DNA from: Ancylobacter novellus
GTDB lineage: Bacteria; Pseudomonadota; Alphaproteobacteria; Rhizobiales; Methylopilaceae
Assembly: GCA_003241695.1 (NCBI GenBank)
Contig: QFPN01000010.1
Coordinates: forward strand, 103,563 to 167,562
DNA: 64,000 nucleotides
Direction: 5' to 3'
Part shown: positions 28,696 to 37,549 of the stretch, one piece after another
Position numbering within the stretch: the first letter of the stretch is position 1
Layout: each line of letters starts with the position of its first letter
Program-made: the position numbers and the translations under genes
Notes under the pieces: model-generated
The model's input: only the letters and a program-made list of their open reading frames with translations
What the model was told of the DNA's origin: nothing
Databases searched by the model: none

Positions 28696-29631
28696 TCAGG
28701 CCACCGCGCCAAAGCACCACGCCAGCACGCCCTTCTGGGCGTGGAGGCGGTTTTCCGCCTCGTCGAAGATCGCCGACTGCGGGCCGTCCATCACGGCGTC
28801 GGTGACCTCTTCGCCGCGATGAGCCGGCAGGCAGTGCATGAAGATCGCGTCGGGCGCCGCGCGCGCCATCAGCCGCTCGTCGACCCGATAGGGAGTCAAC
28901 AGGTTGTGGCGCCGCTCCCAGTCGGCGTCACCCATCGAGACCCAGCTGTCGGTGATGACGCAGTCGGCGCCCTCGACCGCAGCCTCGGCCGAGCGGCCGA
29001 GTTCGAGGTCCGCGCCCTGGTCCTTCGCCCAGCGCACGAGATCCTCGCGCGGCTGAAGCGCCTCCGGGGTCGCGATCGCGAGCTGGAAGTCGAACCGCGC
29101 CGCGGCGTGGATCCAGGAGGCCAGCACGTTGTTGAAGTCGCCCGTCCAGGCGATACGCCGTCCCTTGATCGGCCCCTTGCGCTCCTCGAAGGTCAGCAGG
29201 TCCGCCATCACCTGGCAGGGATGCGAGCGCTTGGTGAGGCCGTTGATCACCGGCACGGTGGCGTATTTCGCGAGCTCGACGAGCTGGTCGTGGTTGAGCA
29301 TGCGGATCATGATGGCGTCGACGAAGCGCGACAGCACGCGGGCGGTGTCGGCGATCGCCTCGCGCTCGCCGAGCTCGATCTCCTTGCCCGTCACCATCAC
29401 GGGCTCGCCGCCGAGCTCCCGGATCCCTACGTCGAACGACATGCGGGTGCGGAGCGACGGCTGCTCGAACACCATGGCCACGACCTTGCCGGCGAGCGGC
29501 TTGTCGGCGGCGGCGGCGGCGGGCGTGCGCCGCCTCGCCTTGATGTCGCGGCCGGCGTCGAGCATGGCGCGCAGCGTCGGCTGGGCGAAATCCGACAGAT
29601 CGAGGAAGTGGCGAAGATCCATGGCGTTCAT
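28696..29631 (-). CDS. argF: Ornithine carbamoyltransferase
   Basis: ArgF joins carbamoyl phosphate and ornithine to give citrulline in arginine synthesis. The 311-residue product has the carbamoyl-phosphate loop as SLRTR at residues 59-63 (most family members have STRTR), HPCQVMADLLT in the middle, ornithine-binding DSWVSMGDADWE, and the C-terminal HCLPAHRGEEVTD with the catalytic cysteine. The start codon overlaps the argD stop (ATGA at 29628-29631). The threonine-to-leucine change in the S-T-R-T loop is conservative in position and occurs in related taxa as far as I recall. Confidence 0.96.
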   Translation of the reverse strand: MNAMDLRHFLDLSDFAQPTLRAMLDAGRDIKARRRTPAAAAADKPLAGKVVAMVFEQPSLRTRMSFDVGIRELGGEPVMVTGKEIELGEREAIADTARVLSRFVDAIMIRMLNHDQLVELAKYATVPVINGLTKRSHPCQVMADLLTFEERKGPIKGRRIAWTGDFNNVLASWIHAAARFDFQLAIATPEALQPREDLVRWAKDQGADLELGRSAEAAVEGADCVITDSWVSMGDADWERRHNLLTPYRVDERLMARAAPDAIFMHCLPAHRGEEVTDAVMDGPQSAIFDEAENRLHAQKGVLAWCFGAVA

Positions 29632-30848
29632 TCCGCTGCGCTGCGCTCGGGCGCCTCGCCCCCGAAAGCCTTGGCGTCAAGCGCCGACAGGCCGCGATCG
29701 ATCCGCGCCACCGCCTCGTCGAGCTCCGCGGGGGTGACGATCAGCGGCGGGATCAGCCGCACCACGTTGTCGCCCGCCCCGACGGTGAGGAGCTTTTCGT
29801 CGCGCAGCGCCGCGGCGACCTCGGTGTTGGGCACGAGGCATTTGAGGCCGAGAAGCAGCCCTTCGCCGCGCACGTCGGCGACGAGGCGAGGATGGGCGTC
29901 GACCACGGCGGCGAGCTTCTGCTTGAGCAGGACGCCGGTCCGACGGACGTTTTCGAGGAAGCCGGGCGCGAGCACGACGTCGAGCACGGCGTTGCCGACC
30001 GCCATGGCGAGCGGGTTGCCGCCGAAGGTCGAGCCGTGGACGCCGGCCGTCATGCCGTCGGCGGCGCTCCGCGTCGCGAGGCAGGCGCCCATTGGGAAGC
30101 CGCCGCCGATGCCCTTCGCCACCGCCATCACGTCCGGCGTCACGCCAGAATGCTCGTGGGCGAAGAGCTTTCCGGTGCGCCCGACGCCGGTCTGGACCTC
30201 GTCGACGACGAGCAGCAGGCCATGCTCGTCGCAGATCTCGCGGAGCGCGCGCAGAATTGCGGGGGAAAGCGCGCGGACGCCGCCCTCGCCCTGCAGCGGC
30301 TCGACCAGCACGCCCGCGGTCTCCGGCCCGATCGCGGCCTTCACGGCCTCTAGGTCGCCGAACGGGACCTGATCGAAACCCTCGACCTTGGGGCCGAAGC
30401 CCTCCAGGTACTTCGCCTGCCCGCCGGCCGCGATCGTCGCGAGGGTCCTGCCGTGGAACGCGCCCTCGAAGGTGATGAGCCGGTAGCGTTCGGGTTGGCC
30501 GTTGTGATGGAAATGCTTGCGGGCGAGCTTGATCGAGGCCTCGAGCGCCTCCGCGCCCGAATTGCAGAAGAACACGACCTCGGCGAAGGACGCGTCGCAG
30601 AGCCGCCGCGCCAGCCGCTCGCCTTCCGGGATGCGGTAGAGGTTCGAGACGTGCCATACCGCCTCGGCCTGAGATTTCAGCGCCTCGACGAGATGCGGAT
30701 GGGCGTGGCCGAGCGAATTGACCGCGACGCCGGAGCCGAAATCGAGATAGCGCTCGCCGTTCTCCGCGATCAGCCAGCAGCCCTCGCCACGCTCGAAAGC
30801 GAGGTCTGCGCGGGCGAAGACGGGCATGAGCGCGGACGTGTCGGTCAC
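29628..30848 (-). CDS. argD: Acetylornithine aminotransferase
   Basis: ArgD is the PLP-dependent transaminase making N-acetylornithine, and it often also serves lysine synthesis. The 406-residue protein starts at a GTG at 30848 (VTDTSALMPVFARAD) with GAGGTGA six bases upstream. The frame is open much further upstream, but that part is a GC-driven extension without family features. The PLP lysine is Lys245 in VAKGIGGGFPMGA, and the cofactor aspartate lies in VVDEVQTGVGR. It leads argD-argF. A promoter and a terminator-like hairpin lie in its leader. Confidence 0.95.
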   Translation of the reverse strand: MTDTSALMPVFARADLAFERGEGCWLIAENGERYLDFGSGVAVNSLGHAHPHLVEALKSQAEAVWHVSNLYRIPEGERLARRLCDASFAEVVFFCNSGAEALEASIKLARKHFHHNGQPERYRLITFEGAFHGRTLATIAAGGQAKYLEGFGPKVEGFDQVPFGDLEAVKAAIGPETAGVLVEPLQGEGGVRALSPAILRALREICDEHGLLLVVDEVQTGVGRTGKLFAHEHSGVTPDVMAVAKGIGGGFPMGACLATRSAADGMTAGVHGSTFGGNPLAMAVGNAVLDVVLAPGFLENVRRTGVLLKQKLAAVVDAHPRLVADVRGEGLLLGLKCLVPNTEVAAALRDEKLLTVGAGDNVVRLIPPLIVTPAELDEAVARIDRGLSALDAKAFGGEAPERSAAE

Positions 30849-30928
30849 GGGCGTCACCTCGGGGCCGGCGGCCTGCCGCCGCCTGGAAGCCGGACCGCGG
30901 ATCTCGGGACGACGGGATCCTGGCGGCC

Positions 30929-30963
30929 AAAAAAGAAAAGAGCCGCTCCAGCCGGGGCGGCCC
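30929..30963 (-). terminator. Terminator-like hairpin in the argD leader
   Basis: Reading the minus strand, GGGCCGC pairs with GCGGCTC (one G-U). An inner CC/GG follows after a single mismatch, with a 4-base loop (30940-30963). TTTTCTTTTTT follows directly (30929-30939). It lies about 80 bases before the argD start and immediately after a consensus promoter. Confidence 0.75.
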
Positions 30964-30976
30964 TTCGTGCGCGCGG

Positions 30977-31004
30977 ATAATATGAACGGGCGCGGGCCTG
31001 TCAA
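30977..31004 (-). promoter_or_regulatory. Consensus sigma-70 promoter before argD
   Basis: On the minus strand a perfect -35 TTGACA (31004-30999) and a -10 TATTAT (30982-30977) are 16 bases apart. In DNA of this GC content such a match is unlikely by chance. The predicted transcript starts near 30970, only a few bases before the terminator-like hairpin. Confidence 0.75.
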
Positions 31005-31137
31005 TCGCCCACAGAGCTGCAACCCTTGAGATTCTTCGGAGAACTGTCCCGACCGGCGGCAAAATGCGCGTCGGGGACGCGCTCCGGCGACGCGAGCGCG
31101 CCAACGGACCTGGGGAAAACCCCACTGTTGCATTCCG

Positions 31138-31184
31138 GACTCTTTACGCTGAGTCGCCGGCTGGCGTAATTTACCTTTCGTTAA
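31138..31184 (+). promoter_or_regulatory. Candidate GANTC and CtrA sites upstream of gcrA
   Basis: Two CcrM-type GANTC sites (GACTC at 31138-31142 and GAGTC at 31151-31155) are followed by TTTA-N7-TTAA at 31170-31184. This differs by one base from the CtrA consensus TTAA-N7-TTAA. They lie 124-170 bases before the gcrA start. In Caulobacter gcrA is under CtrA control and GcrA acts at methylated GANTC sites (known); function here is inference. Confidence 0.5.
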
Positions 31185-31307
31185 GCGCGACGTGTCGTGC
31201 GGAGTGTCGTTCCCCAGCGGATCATGGCGGTTGAGCGTCCGGACGCCGGCAGGCGTCGTGGCGCAGGGCGGCGGATTCTGTTGGGAACGACGAACGGAGG
31301 ACCCCCC

Positions 31308-31865
31308 ATGCAGTGGACCGATGAGCGCGTCGAGCTCCTCAAGAAGCGGTGGACTGAAGGCCTGAGCGCGAGCCAGATCGCGGCCGAGCTCGGCGGCGTG
31401 ACCCGCAACGCCGTGATCGGCAAAGTGCATCGGCTCGGCCTGTCGGGCCGCGCAAAGGCGCCGACGTCGAGCGTCTCGCGCATCCGGCCCAAGGCCCAGC
31501 CCGCCCCGCAGATCCGCCGGCCGGCCGCCGCCCCGATCCACGCCGCCCGTCCGACCTACGGCGTGCAGGGCGGCGCGGCGCTCGCGGTCGCCACGATGGC
31601 GGCGCCCGCCCCGCGCCCGACGCCCGCCCCGCGGATCGTCCCGATCGAGGTGGTCGAGACCGAGTTCGTCTGCGAGCGCGTGACCATCATGGAGCTGCGC
31701 GAGAACATGTGCCGCTGGCCGCTCGGCGATCCGAGCCAGGCGGAGTTCCGCTTCTGCGGCGGCCGCTCGACCCCGGGCTCGGCCTATTGCCCGCATCACG
31801 CCGGCATCGCCTACCAGCCGGCCGCCGACCGCCGGAACCGCCGGATCTCCGCCCCGACGCACTGA
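31308..31865 (+). CDS. gcrA: Cell-cycle regulator GcrA
   Basis: GcrA is a sigma-70 cofactor that activates promoters carrying CcrM-methylated GANTC sites. The 185-residue protein begins with the signature HTH: MQWTDERVELLKKRWTEG, then SASQIAAELGGVTRNAVIGK and HRLGLSGR (residues 1-48). A proline/alanine-rich linker and a C-terminal sigma-interacting region follow, with MCRWPLGDP and FCGG and CPHHAG. The ATG at 31308 has GGAGG eight bases upstream. It is divergent from argD. A strong terminator follows. Confidence 0.96.
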   Translation: MQWTDERVELLKKRWTEGLSASQIAAELGGVTRNAVIGKVHRLGLSGRAKAPTSSVSRIRPKAQPAPQIRRPAAAPIHAARPTYGVQGGAALAVATMAAPAPRPTPAPRIVPIEVVETEFVCERVTIMELRENMCRWPLGDPSQAEFRFCGGRSTPGSAYCPHHAGIAYQPAADRRNRRISAPTH

Positions 31866-31890
31866 GCGCCGGGTTTCGGGTTCAAACAGA

Positions 31891-31926
31891 AAGGCCGGGG
31901 GGCGAGCGCTCCCCGGCCTTTTTGTT
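31891..31926 (+). terminator. Intrinsic terminator of gcrA
   Basis: A perfect 10-bp stem, AAGGCCGGGG with CCCCGGCCTT (31891-31900 and 31911-31920), with a 10-base loop and TTTTTGTTTT after it, 25 bases past the gcrA stop. Confidence 0.92.
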
Positions 31927-31992
31927 TTGCGCGGTCGCGGCCGGTGACCGGACCTCCGCCTGCAAGCATGAAGCGACCAAGCCTCCTCGCCG

Positions 31993-32083
31993 CCGTCATG
32001 CCCCGGCGCAGGCGGGCCATCCAGGACGTTTTGGGAGCGTTGAGCGCCACGCCAAAGTCGTGGGCGAAGGCGCGGGCATGACG
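31993..32083. repeat. Degenerate REP-like pair
   Basis: The units 31993-32026 (CGTCATGCCCCGG start, ATCCAGGAC end) and 32062-32083 (GCGGGCATGACGG end) face each other, as in the TCATGCCCGCG family seen at 44.0 and 62.5 kb. The inner AAGTCGTGG of that family survives at about 32054. They lie in the 324-base gap between gcrA and the MFS gene. Confidence 0.65.
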
Positions 32084-32133
32084 GGGTGGCTCGCTCCGAC
32101 ATCGCGCGACGTAGAACCGCGACCCTGAACGCC

Positions 32134-32161
32134 AGAAGCCCTCCCGCGAGGGAGGGCTTCT
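32134..32161. terminator. Perfect hairpin at the end of the MFS gene
   Basis: AGAAGCCCTCCC pairs perfectly over 12 bp with GGGAGGGCTTCT around a GCGA loop, ending 29 bases past the MFS stop. There is no long T-run on either strand, so it may be a weak or factor-assisted terminator. Confidence 0.7.
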
Positions 32162-32189
32162 GCGAAGCGTGGAGGCGGGAGCCGGCGCG

Positions 32190-33500
32190 TCAGTCGTTCA
32201 CCACGAGTTGGCGGTTCAGGAACAGCGACAACAGCGTGCAGGCCGCGCCCGAGAGCAGGTAGAAGCCGACGAAGGCGAGCCCGAACTCCGCCGACACGCC
32301 GAGCGCGACCAGCGGCGCGAAGCCCGCTCCGACGAGCCAGGCGAGGTCGGAGGTCAGCGCCGCGCCGGTGTAGCGGTACTTCTGGGTGAAGTTCGAGGTC
32401 AGCGCGCCCGACGACTGGCCGAGCGCGAGACCGAGCAACGTGAAGCCGATCAGGATGAACGCCACGTCGCCGGCGTAGCCCGCGCCGAGCATGAGCGGGA
32501 TCAGGAAGCTGAACACGGCGATGAGCGTGGCGGCGACGCCGATCAGCGTGCGGCGGCCGATCCTGTCGGCGATGAGGCCCGACGCCACGATCGCGACCGC
32601 GCCGAAGGCCGCGCCGAGCATCTGGACCGGCAGGAACTCGCGCGCCGTGACGCTCTGGAACAGCGTGACCCAGGACAGCGGGAAGATGGTCACGAGGTGG
32701 AACAGCGCGAAGCTCGCGAGCGGCGCGAAGGCGCCCAGGATGACGTTCTTCCACTGGAAGCGCAGCAGCTCGAACACGTCCACCGGCTCGAGCTGGCGGG
32801 TGGCGAGCTGCTGGCTGTAGGCCTCGGAGAGCACGAGGCGGAGCCGCGCGAACAGCGCCACGACGTTGATCGCGAAGGCGGTGAAGAACGGATAGCGCCA
32901 GCCCCAGTCGAGGAAGTCCTCGACCGACAGCACGCTGACGAAGAAGGCGAACAGGCCCGCGGCCATGATGAAGCCGAAGGGCGCGCCGAGCTGCGGCATC
33001 ATCGCATACCAGCCGCGCTTGCCGGCCGGGGCGTTAAGCGACAGCAGCGAGGCGAGGCCGTCCCAGGCGCCGGCGAGCGCGAGGCCCTGGCCGATGCGGC
33101 AGACGGCGAGCAGAACCGCCGCCGCGACGCCGATCTGGCCGTGGGAGGGCAGGAAGCTGATCGCCGCCGTCGAGGAGCCGAGCAGGAACAGCGCGATCGT
33201 CATCTTCACGCCGCGGCCGTGCTCGCGGCCGATCCACATGAACAGCACCGAGCCGAACGGCCGCGCCACGAAGGCGAGCGAGAAGATCGCGAACGAATAG
33301 AGCGTCGCGGTCACCGGATCGTGGTGCGGGAACAGCAGCTTCGGGAACACGAGCACCGAGGCGATGCCGTACACGAAGAAGTCGAAGAACTCGGACGTGC
33401 GGCCGATCACCACCGCAAGCGCGATCTCGCCGGGCGAGACCTTGTGCTCCGCGAGGTGGGCGCCTTCCTTGCCGGCCGGCAGGGCGACATCGTGGCTCAT
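32190..33500 (-). CDS. MFS transporter of the metabolite:H+ symporter type
   Basis: The 436-residue protein has 12 predicted membrane segments. The family signatures include SEFFDFFVYGIASVLVFPKLLF in segment 1 and FVARPFGSVLFMWIGREHGRG in the segment 2-3 loop, which carries the MFS G-x-x-x-D/E-R-x-G type motif. This matches the metabolite:H+ symporter group (ShiA/KgtP/ProP-like), which imports organic acids, shikimate or betaines. The ATG at 33500 is preferred, with AGGAG upstream. It faces gcrA and is divergent from cyoA. Substrate unknown. Confidence 0.88.
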   Translation of the reverse strand: MSHDVALPAGKEGAHLAEHKVSPGEIALAVVIGRTSEFFDFFVYGIASVLVFPKLLFPHHDPVTATLYSFAIFSLAFVARPFGSVLFMWIGREHGRGVKMTIALFLLGSSTAAISFLPSHGQIGVAAAVLLAVCRIGQGLALAGAWDGLASLLSLNAPAGKRGWYAMMPQLGAPFGFIMAAGLFAFFVSVLSVEDFLDWGWRYPFFTAFAINVVALFARLRLVLSEAYSQQLATRQLEPVDVFELLRFQWKNVILGAFAPLASFALFHLVTIFPLSWVTLFQSVTAREFLPVQMLGAAFGAVAIVASGLIADRIGRRTLIGVAATLIAVFSFLIPLMLGAGYAGDVAFILIGFTLLGLALGQSSGALTSNFTQKYRYTGAALTSDLAWLVGAGFAPLVALGVSAEFGLAFVGFYLLSGAACTLLSLFLNRQLVVND

Positions 33501-33738
33501 GCGTCCCAGGCTCCTGTGCTCGCCGCGCGGTCTTTCCGGGACCGCCCGCATCGGAGACAATGCCTCCGGCGCCGCCGCGGTTCAAATCCGATCTCCGCGT
33601 CGTCGCGGCTGTGTAATGCGGTGGACGCGGAAAGGCCGATAGGACAAACCGTCCAATGTCGGGGTGAGATCGAAACGGCCTACGCCCCGACGCAGACGCC
33701 CTTAGCCGTCCGTCGAAGCCCAGGGGTCTTCGAAACAG

Positions 33739-34899
33739 ATGGGTCCGCCCGTGCGCGCATTTCGACTTCTCGCCCTCCTGCCGCTTTCGCTGCTGCTCGC
33801 CGGCTGCGAAATGGTGGTCATGCAGCCCTCGGGCGACATCGCCGCGCAGCAGCGCGATCTGGTGGTCGTCTCGACGCTGCTGATGCTCGTCATCATCGTC
33901 CCGGTGATCGCGCTGACCCTGCTGTTCGCCTGGCGCTACCGCTCGTCGAACAGGGCCGCGAAGTACGATCCGGACTGGCACCACTCGACCTCGCTCGAAG
34001 TGGTGATCTGGGCCGCGCCGCTCGTCATCATCATCGCGCTCGGCGCGATCACCTGGGTGTCGACCCATCTGCTCGACCCCTACCGGCCGCTCGGGCGCAT
34101 CGACGCCCAGCGCCCGATCGACAAATCGGTCGAGCCGCTCGAGGTCCAGGCCGTCGCGCTCGACTGGAAGTGGCTGTTCTTCTATCCGCAGTACGGCGTC
34201 GCGACCCTGAACGAGATGGCCGCGCCGGTCGACCGGCCCATCAGCTTCAAGCTCACCTCCTCCTCGGTGATGAACTCGTTCTACGTCCCGGCGCTCGCGG
34301 GCATGATCTACGCCATGCCCTCGATGGAGACGAAGCTCCACGCCGTCATCAACAAGGCCGGCGACTTCGAAGGCTTCTCGGCCAACTACAGCGGCGCCGG
34401 CTTCTCCAACATGCGCTTCCGGTTCCACGGCCTGGACGAGGCCGGCTTCGAGGCCTGGATCAAGCAGGCCCGCGACGCCGGCGCCACGCTCGACCGCGCC
34501 GGCTACGTCGAGCTGGAGCACCCGAGCGTCGCCGATCCCGTCCGGCGGTGGTCGTCGGTCGAGACCGGCCTCTACGACGCCGTCCTCAACCGCTGCGTCG
34601 ACACGGCCAAGATGTGCGTCAAGGACATGATGCGCGTCGACGCGGCCGGCGGCGGCGGCAAGGAAGGCGCGGGCGCCGTGCTGTCCTTCGAGCAGCGCCA
34701 CGCCGACGGCGCGGTGACGCGCAAGCGCTTCGTTTCGGCCGTCTCCTGCACGACCGACGCCCCCCGCGACGGCGTCACCGCCGAGAGCCCGCTTCCGGCG
34801 CCTCTCGGCCGGCGCGCCGACGCCTCCTCGATCTCGACCGTCGCGCTCGCGCGCGGAGAAGACCTTCCCGTCCGGTCCGGCGACGGCCGGCCCGAGTGA
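33739..34899 (+). CDS. cyoA: Cytochrome o ubiquinol oxidase subunit II
   Basis: This is subunit II of a bo3-type quinol oxidase in the inner membrane. The 386-residue protein has a lipoprotein signal with lipobox LLAGC (cysteine at about residue 23), two membrane helices (about 45-65 and 88-108), and a periplasmic cupredoxin domain (SSSVMNSFYVPALAGMIYAMP and the FSANYSGAGFSNMRF region). The CuA-binding Cys-x3-Cys is absent, as expected for a quinol rather than a cytochrome c oxidase. The C-terminal ~100 residues are longer than in E. coli and include a possible disulfide pair (CVDTAKMC). It is first in cyoABCD-surf1-regBA. Confidence 0.94.
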   Translation: MGPPVRAFRLLALLPLSLLLAGCEMVVMQPSGDIAAQQRDLVVVSTLLMLVIIVPVIALTLLFAWRYRSSNRAAKYDPDWHHSTSLEVVIWAAPLVIIIALGAITWVSTHLLDPYRPLGRIDAQRPIDKSVEPLEVQAVALDWKWLFFYPQYGVATLNEMAAPVDRPISFKLTSSSVMNSFYVPALAGMIYAMPSMETKLHAVINKAGDFEGFSANYSGAGFSNMRFRFHGLDEAGFEAWIKQARDAGATLDRAGYVELEHPSVADPVRRWSSVETGLYDAVLNRCVDTAKMCVKDMMRVDAAGGGGKEGAGAVLSFEQRHADGAVTRKRFVSAVSCTTDAPRDGVTAESPLPAPLGRRADASSISTVALARGEDLPVRSGDGRPE

Positions 34900-34914
34900 T
34901 CGCAGAGTGATCCC

Positions 34915-36921
34915 ATGACGCCCGCCCCGACTTCAGAAAGCGTCCTGTTCGGCAAGCTTTCGCTCGCGGCGCTGCCGCTCCATGAACCGATCCTGATCGC
35001 GACCTTCGCCGCGGTCGCGCTCGGCGGCGCCGCGGTGCTCGGCGCGATGACCTACTACCGCGTCTGGGGCTCGCTCTGGCGCGACTGGCTGACCTCGATC
35101 GACCACAAGAAGATCGGCATCATGTACGTGGTGCTTGGCCTGATCATGCTGCTGCGCGGCTTCTCCGACGCCGTGATGATGCGGCTCCAACAGGCGCTCG
35201 CCCACGGCGGCGCGGAAGGCTACCTGCCGCCCCACCACTACGACCAGATCTTCACCGCCCACGGCGTGATCATGATCTTCTTCGTGGCGATGCCGCTCAT
35301 CACCGGGCTGATGAACTACGTCGTCCCGCTGCAGATCGGCGCGCGCGACGTGGCCTTTCCGTTCCTCAACAACTTCTCGTTCTGGATGACGGCGGGCGGC
35401 GCGATCCTGACCATGATCTCGCTGTTCATCGGCGAGTTCGCGGCGACCGGCTGGCTGGCCTATCCGCCGCTCTCCGGGATCCAGTACTCGCCCGGGGTCG
35501 GCGTCGACTACTACATCTGGGGCCTGCAGATCGCGGGCGTCGGAACGCTGCTGTCGGGCGTGAACCTGATCGCCACCATCGTGAAGATGCGCGCGCCCGG
35601 CATGACCATGATGCGGCTGCCGGTGTTCACCTGGACCGCGCTCTGCTCGAACGTGCTGATCGTGGCGTCGTTCCCGGTGCTCACCGCCGTGCTCGCGCTG
35701 CTCACGCTCGACCGCTACGTCGGAACCGCGTTCTTCACGAACGACTTCGGCGGCAGCGCCATGATGTACGTGAACCTGATCTGGATCTGGGGCCACCCCG
35801 AGGTCTACATCCTGGTCCTGCCGGCCTTCGGCATCTTCTCCGAGGTCGCCGCCACCTATTGCGGCAAGCGCCTGTTCGGCTACGCCTCGATGGTCTACGC
35901 GACCGTCGTCATCACCATCCTGTCCTACCTCGTGTGGCTCCACCACTTCTTCACGATGGGGTCGGGCGCGAGCGTGAACTCCTTCTTCGGCATCGCCACG
36001 ATGATCATCTCGATCCCGACCGGCGCGAAGATCTTCAACTGGCTGTTCACGATGTACCGCGGCCGGATCCGCTTCGACCTGCCGATGATGTGGACGGTCT
36101 CCTTCATGGTGACGTTCGTGATCGGCGGCATGACCGGCGTGCTGCTCGCGGTGCCTCCGGCCGACTTCGTACTGCACAACTCGCTGTTCCTGATCGCGCA
36201 CTTCCACAACGTGATCATCGGCGGCGTGCTGTTCGGCCTGTTCGCCGGCATCACCTACTGGTTCCCCAAGGCCTTCGGCTTCAAGCTCGACCCGTTCTGG
36301 GGCAAGGTCTCGTTCTGGTGCTGGACGATCGGCTTCTACATCGCCTTCATGCCGCTCTACGTGCTCGGCCTGATGGGCGTCACCCGCCGCATGTCGAAGT
36401 TCGAGGATCCCTCGCTCCAGATCTGGTTCGTGATCGCGGCGCTCGGCGCGGCGCTGATCGCGGCCGGCATCGCGGCCTTCCTCTGGCAGCTCTTCATCAG
36501 CTTCCAGCGGCGCGAGCAGCTCAAGGACGTCACCGGCGATCCGTGGGACGGCCGGACGCTCGAATGGTCGACCTCGTCGCCGCCGCCCGCCTACAACTTC
36601 GCCTTCACGCCCGTGGTGCACGACCTCGACGCCTGGCACGACATGAAGAAGAACGGCTATGTGCGGCCGACCGACGGCTTCATCCCGATCCACATGCCCA
36701 AGAACACCTGGGCGGGGATCGTGCTGGCCGGCATCAGCGTGGTCTGCGGCTTCGCGCTCGTCTGGCACATCTGGTGGCTCGCCGCCGCGAGCTTCGCGGC
36801 GCTGATCGTCACCGCGATCCTGCACACCTTCAACTACGCCCGCGACTTCCACATCCCGGCCGCCGAGGTCCGGGACGTGGAGGACGAGCGCACCCGCCTG
36901 CTCGCCGGCGCCGGAGCCTGA
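34915..36921 (+). CDS. cyoB: Cytochrome o ubiquinol oxidase subunit I
   Basis: The 668-residue catalytic subunit holds haem b, haem o3 and CuB and pumps protons. Motifs seen are the haem b ligand in FTAHGVIMIFF and the CuB histidine with cross-linked tyrosine in WGHPEVYILVLPAFG. The CuB pair is in LVWLHHFFTMG, the K-channel region lies in SVNSFFGIATMIISIPTGAK, and the two histidines are in LIAHFHNVIIGG. About 15 membrane segments are visible, typical for CyoB. It begins 15 bases after cyoA. Confidence 0.97.
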   Translation: MTPAPTSESVLFGKLSLAALPLHEPILIATFAAVALGGAAVLGAMTYYRVWGSLWRDWLTSIDHKKIGIMYVVLGLIMLLRGFSDAVMMRLQQALAHGGAEGYLPPHHYDQIFTAHGVIMIFFVAMPLITGLMNYVVPLQIGARDVAFPFLNNFSFWMTAGGAILTMISLFIGEFAATGWLAYPPLSGIQYSPGVGVDYYIWGLQIAGVGTLLSGVNLIATIVKMRAPGMTMMRLPVFTWTALCSNVLIVASFPVLTAVLALLTLDRYVGTAFFTNDFGGSAMMYVNLIWIWGHPEVYILVLPAFGIFSEVAATYCGKRLFGYASMVYATVVITILSYLVWLHHFFTMGSGASVNSFFGIATMIISIPTGAKIFNWLFTMYRGRIRFDLPMMWTVSFMVTFVIGGMTGVLLAVPPADFVLHNSLFLIAHFHNVIIGGVLFGLFAGITYWFPKAFGFKLDPFWGKVSFWCWTIGFYIAFMPLYVLGLMGVTRRMSKFEDPSLQIWFVIAALGAALIAAGIAAFLWQLFISFQRREQLKDVTGDPWDGRTLEWSTSSPPPAYNFAFTPVVHDLDAWHDMKKNGYVRPTDGFIPIHMPKNTWAGIVLAGISVVCGFALVWHIWWLAAASFAALIVTAILHTFNYARDFHIPAAEVRDVEDERTRLLAGAGA

Positions 36922-36925
36922 CCCC

Positions 36926-37549
36926 ATGACCGCCGCCGACGCCGCCATGACGCCCGACAACAGCCGGACCTTCTTCCTGAGGCGCGAGCACCATCCCGAG
37001 AACGGGACGCTGCTCGGCTTCTGGATCTACCTGATGAGCGATTGCCTCATCTTCGCGGTCCTGTTCGCCTGCTACGGCGTGCTGGGCCGGAACTACGCCG
37101 CCGGCCCCTCCGGCAAGGACCTGTTCGATCTGGGCCTCGTCGCGCTGAACACCAGCTTCCTGCTGTTCTCCTCGATCACCTACGGCTTCGCCATGCTCGA
37201 GATGGCGAAGAACCGGATCGGCACCACGCTGTTCTGGCTCGCCGTCACTGGCCTGTTCGGCGCCGCCTTCCTCGCGGTCGAGCTGTACGAGTTCCACCAT
37301 CTGATCGCCGAGGGCGCGACGCCGCAGCGCTCCGCCTTCCTGTCGTCGTTCTTCGCGCTCGTCGGGACCCACGGCCTGCACGTGACCTTCGGCATCCTGT
37401 GGCTGATCACGCTGATGGTGCAGGTCGGCAAGCACGGGCTCGTCCCCGAGAACCGCCGCCGCCTCATGTGCCTGTCGATGTTCTGGCACTTCCTCGACGT
37501 CGTCTGGATCGGCGTCTTCACCTTCGTCTATCTGATGGGGACGCTGTGA
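36926..37549 (+). CDS. cyoC: Cytochrome o ubiquinol oxidase subunit III
   Basis: The 207-residue membrane protein has five predicted helices, as usual for CyoC. Typical parts are FGFWIYLMSDCLIFA-like LLGFWIYLMSDCLIFAVLF near residue 30, the EFHHLIAEGATPQRSAFLSSF region, and the closing HFLDVVWIGVFTFVYLMG. Its stop overlaps the cyoD start (TGATG at 37547-37551). It begins four bases after cyoB. Confidence 0.96.
   Translation: MTAADAAMTPDNSRTFFLRREHHPENGTLLGFWIYLMSDCLIFAVLFACYGVLGRNYAAGPSGKDLFDLGLVALNTSFLLFSSITYGFAMLEMAKNRIGTTLFWLAVTGLFGAAFLAVELYEFHHLIAEGATPQRSAFLSSFFALVGTHGLHVTFGILWLITLMVQVGKHGLVPENRRRLMCLSMFWHFLDVVWIGVFTFVYLMGTL

Noticed and set aside
30849..32102. Long N-terminal extension of argD
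   Set aside because: It would run through the leader hairpin and antisense to gcrA; the GTG at 30848 has a ribosome site and gives the normal length.
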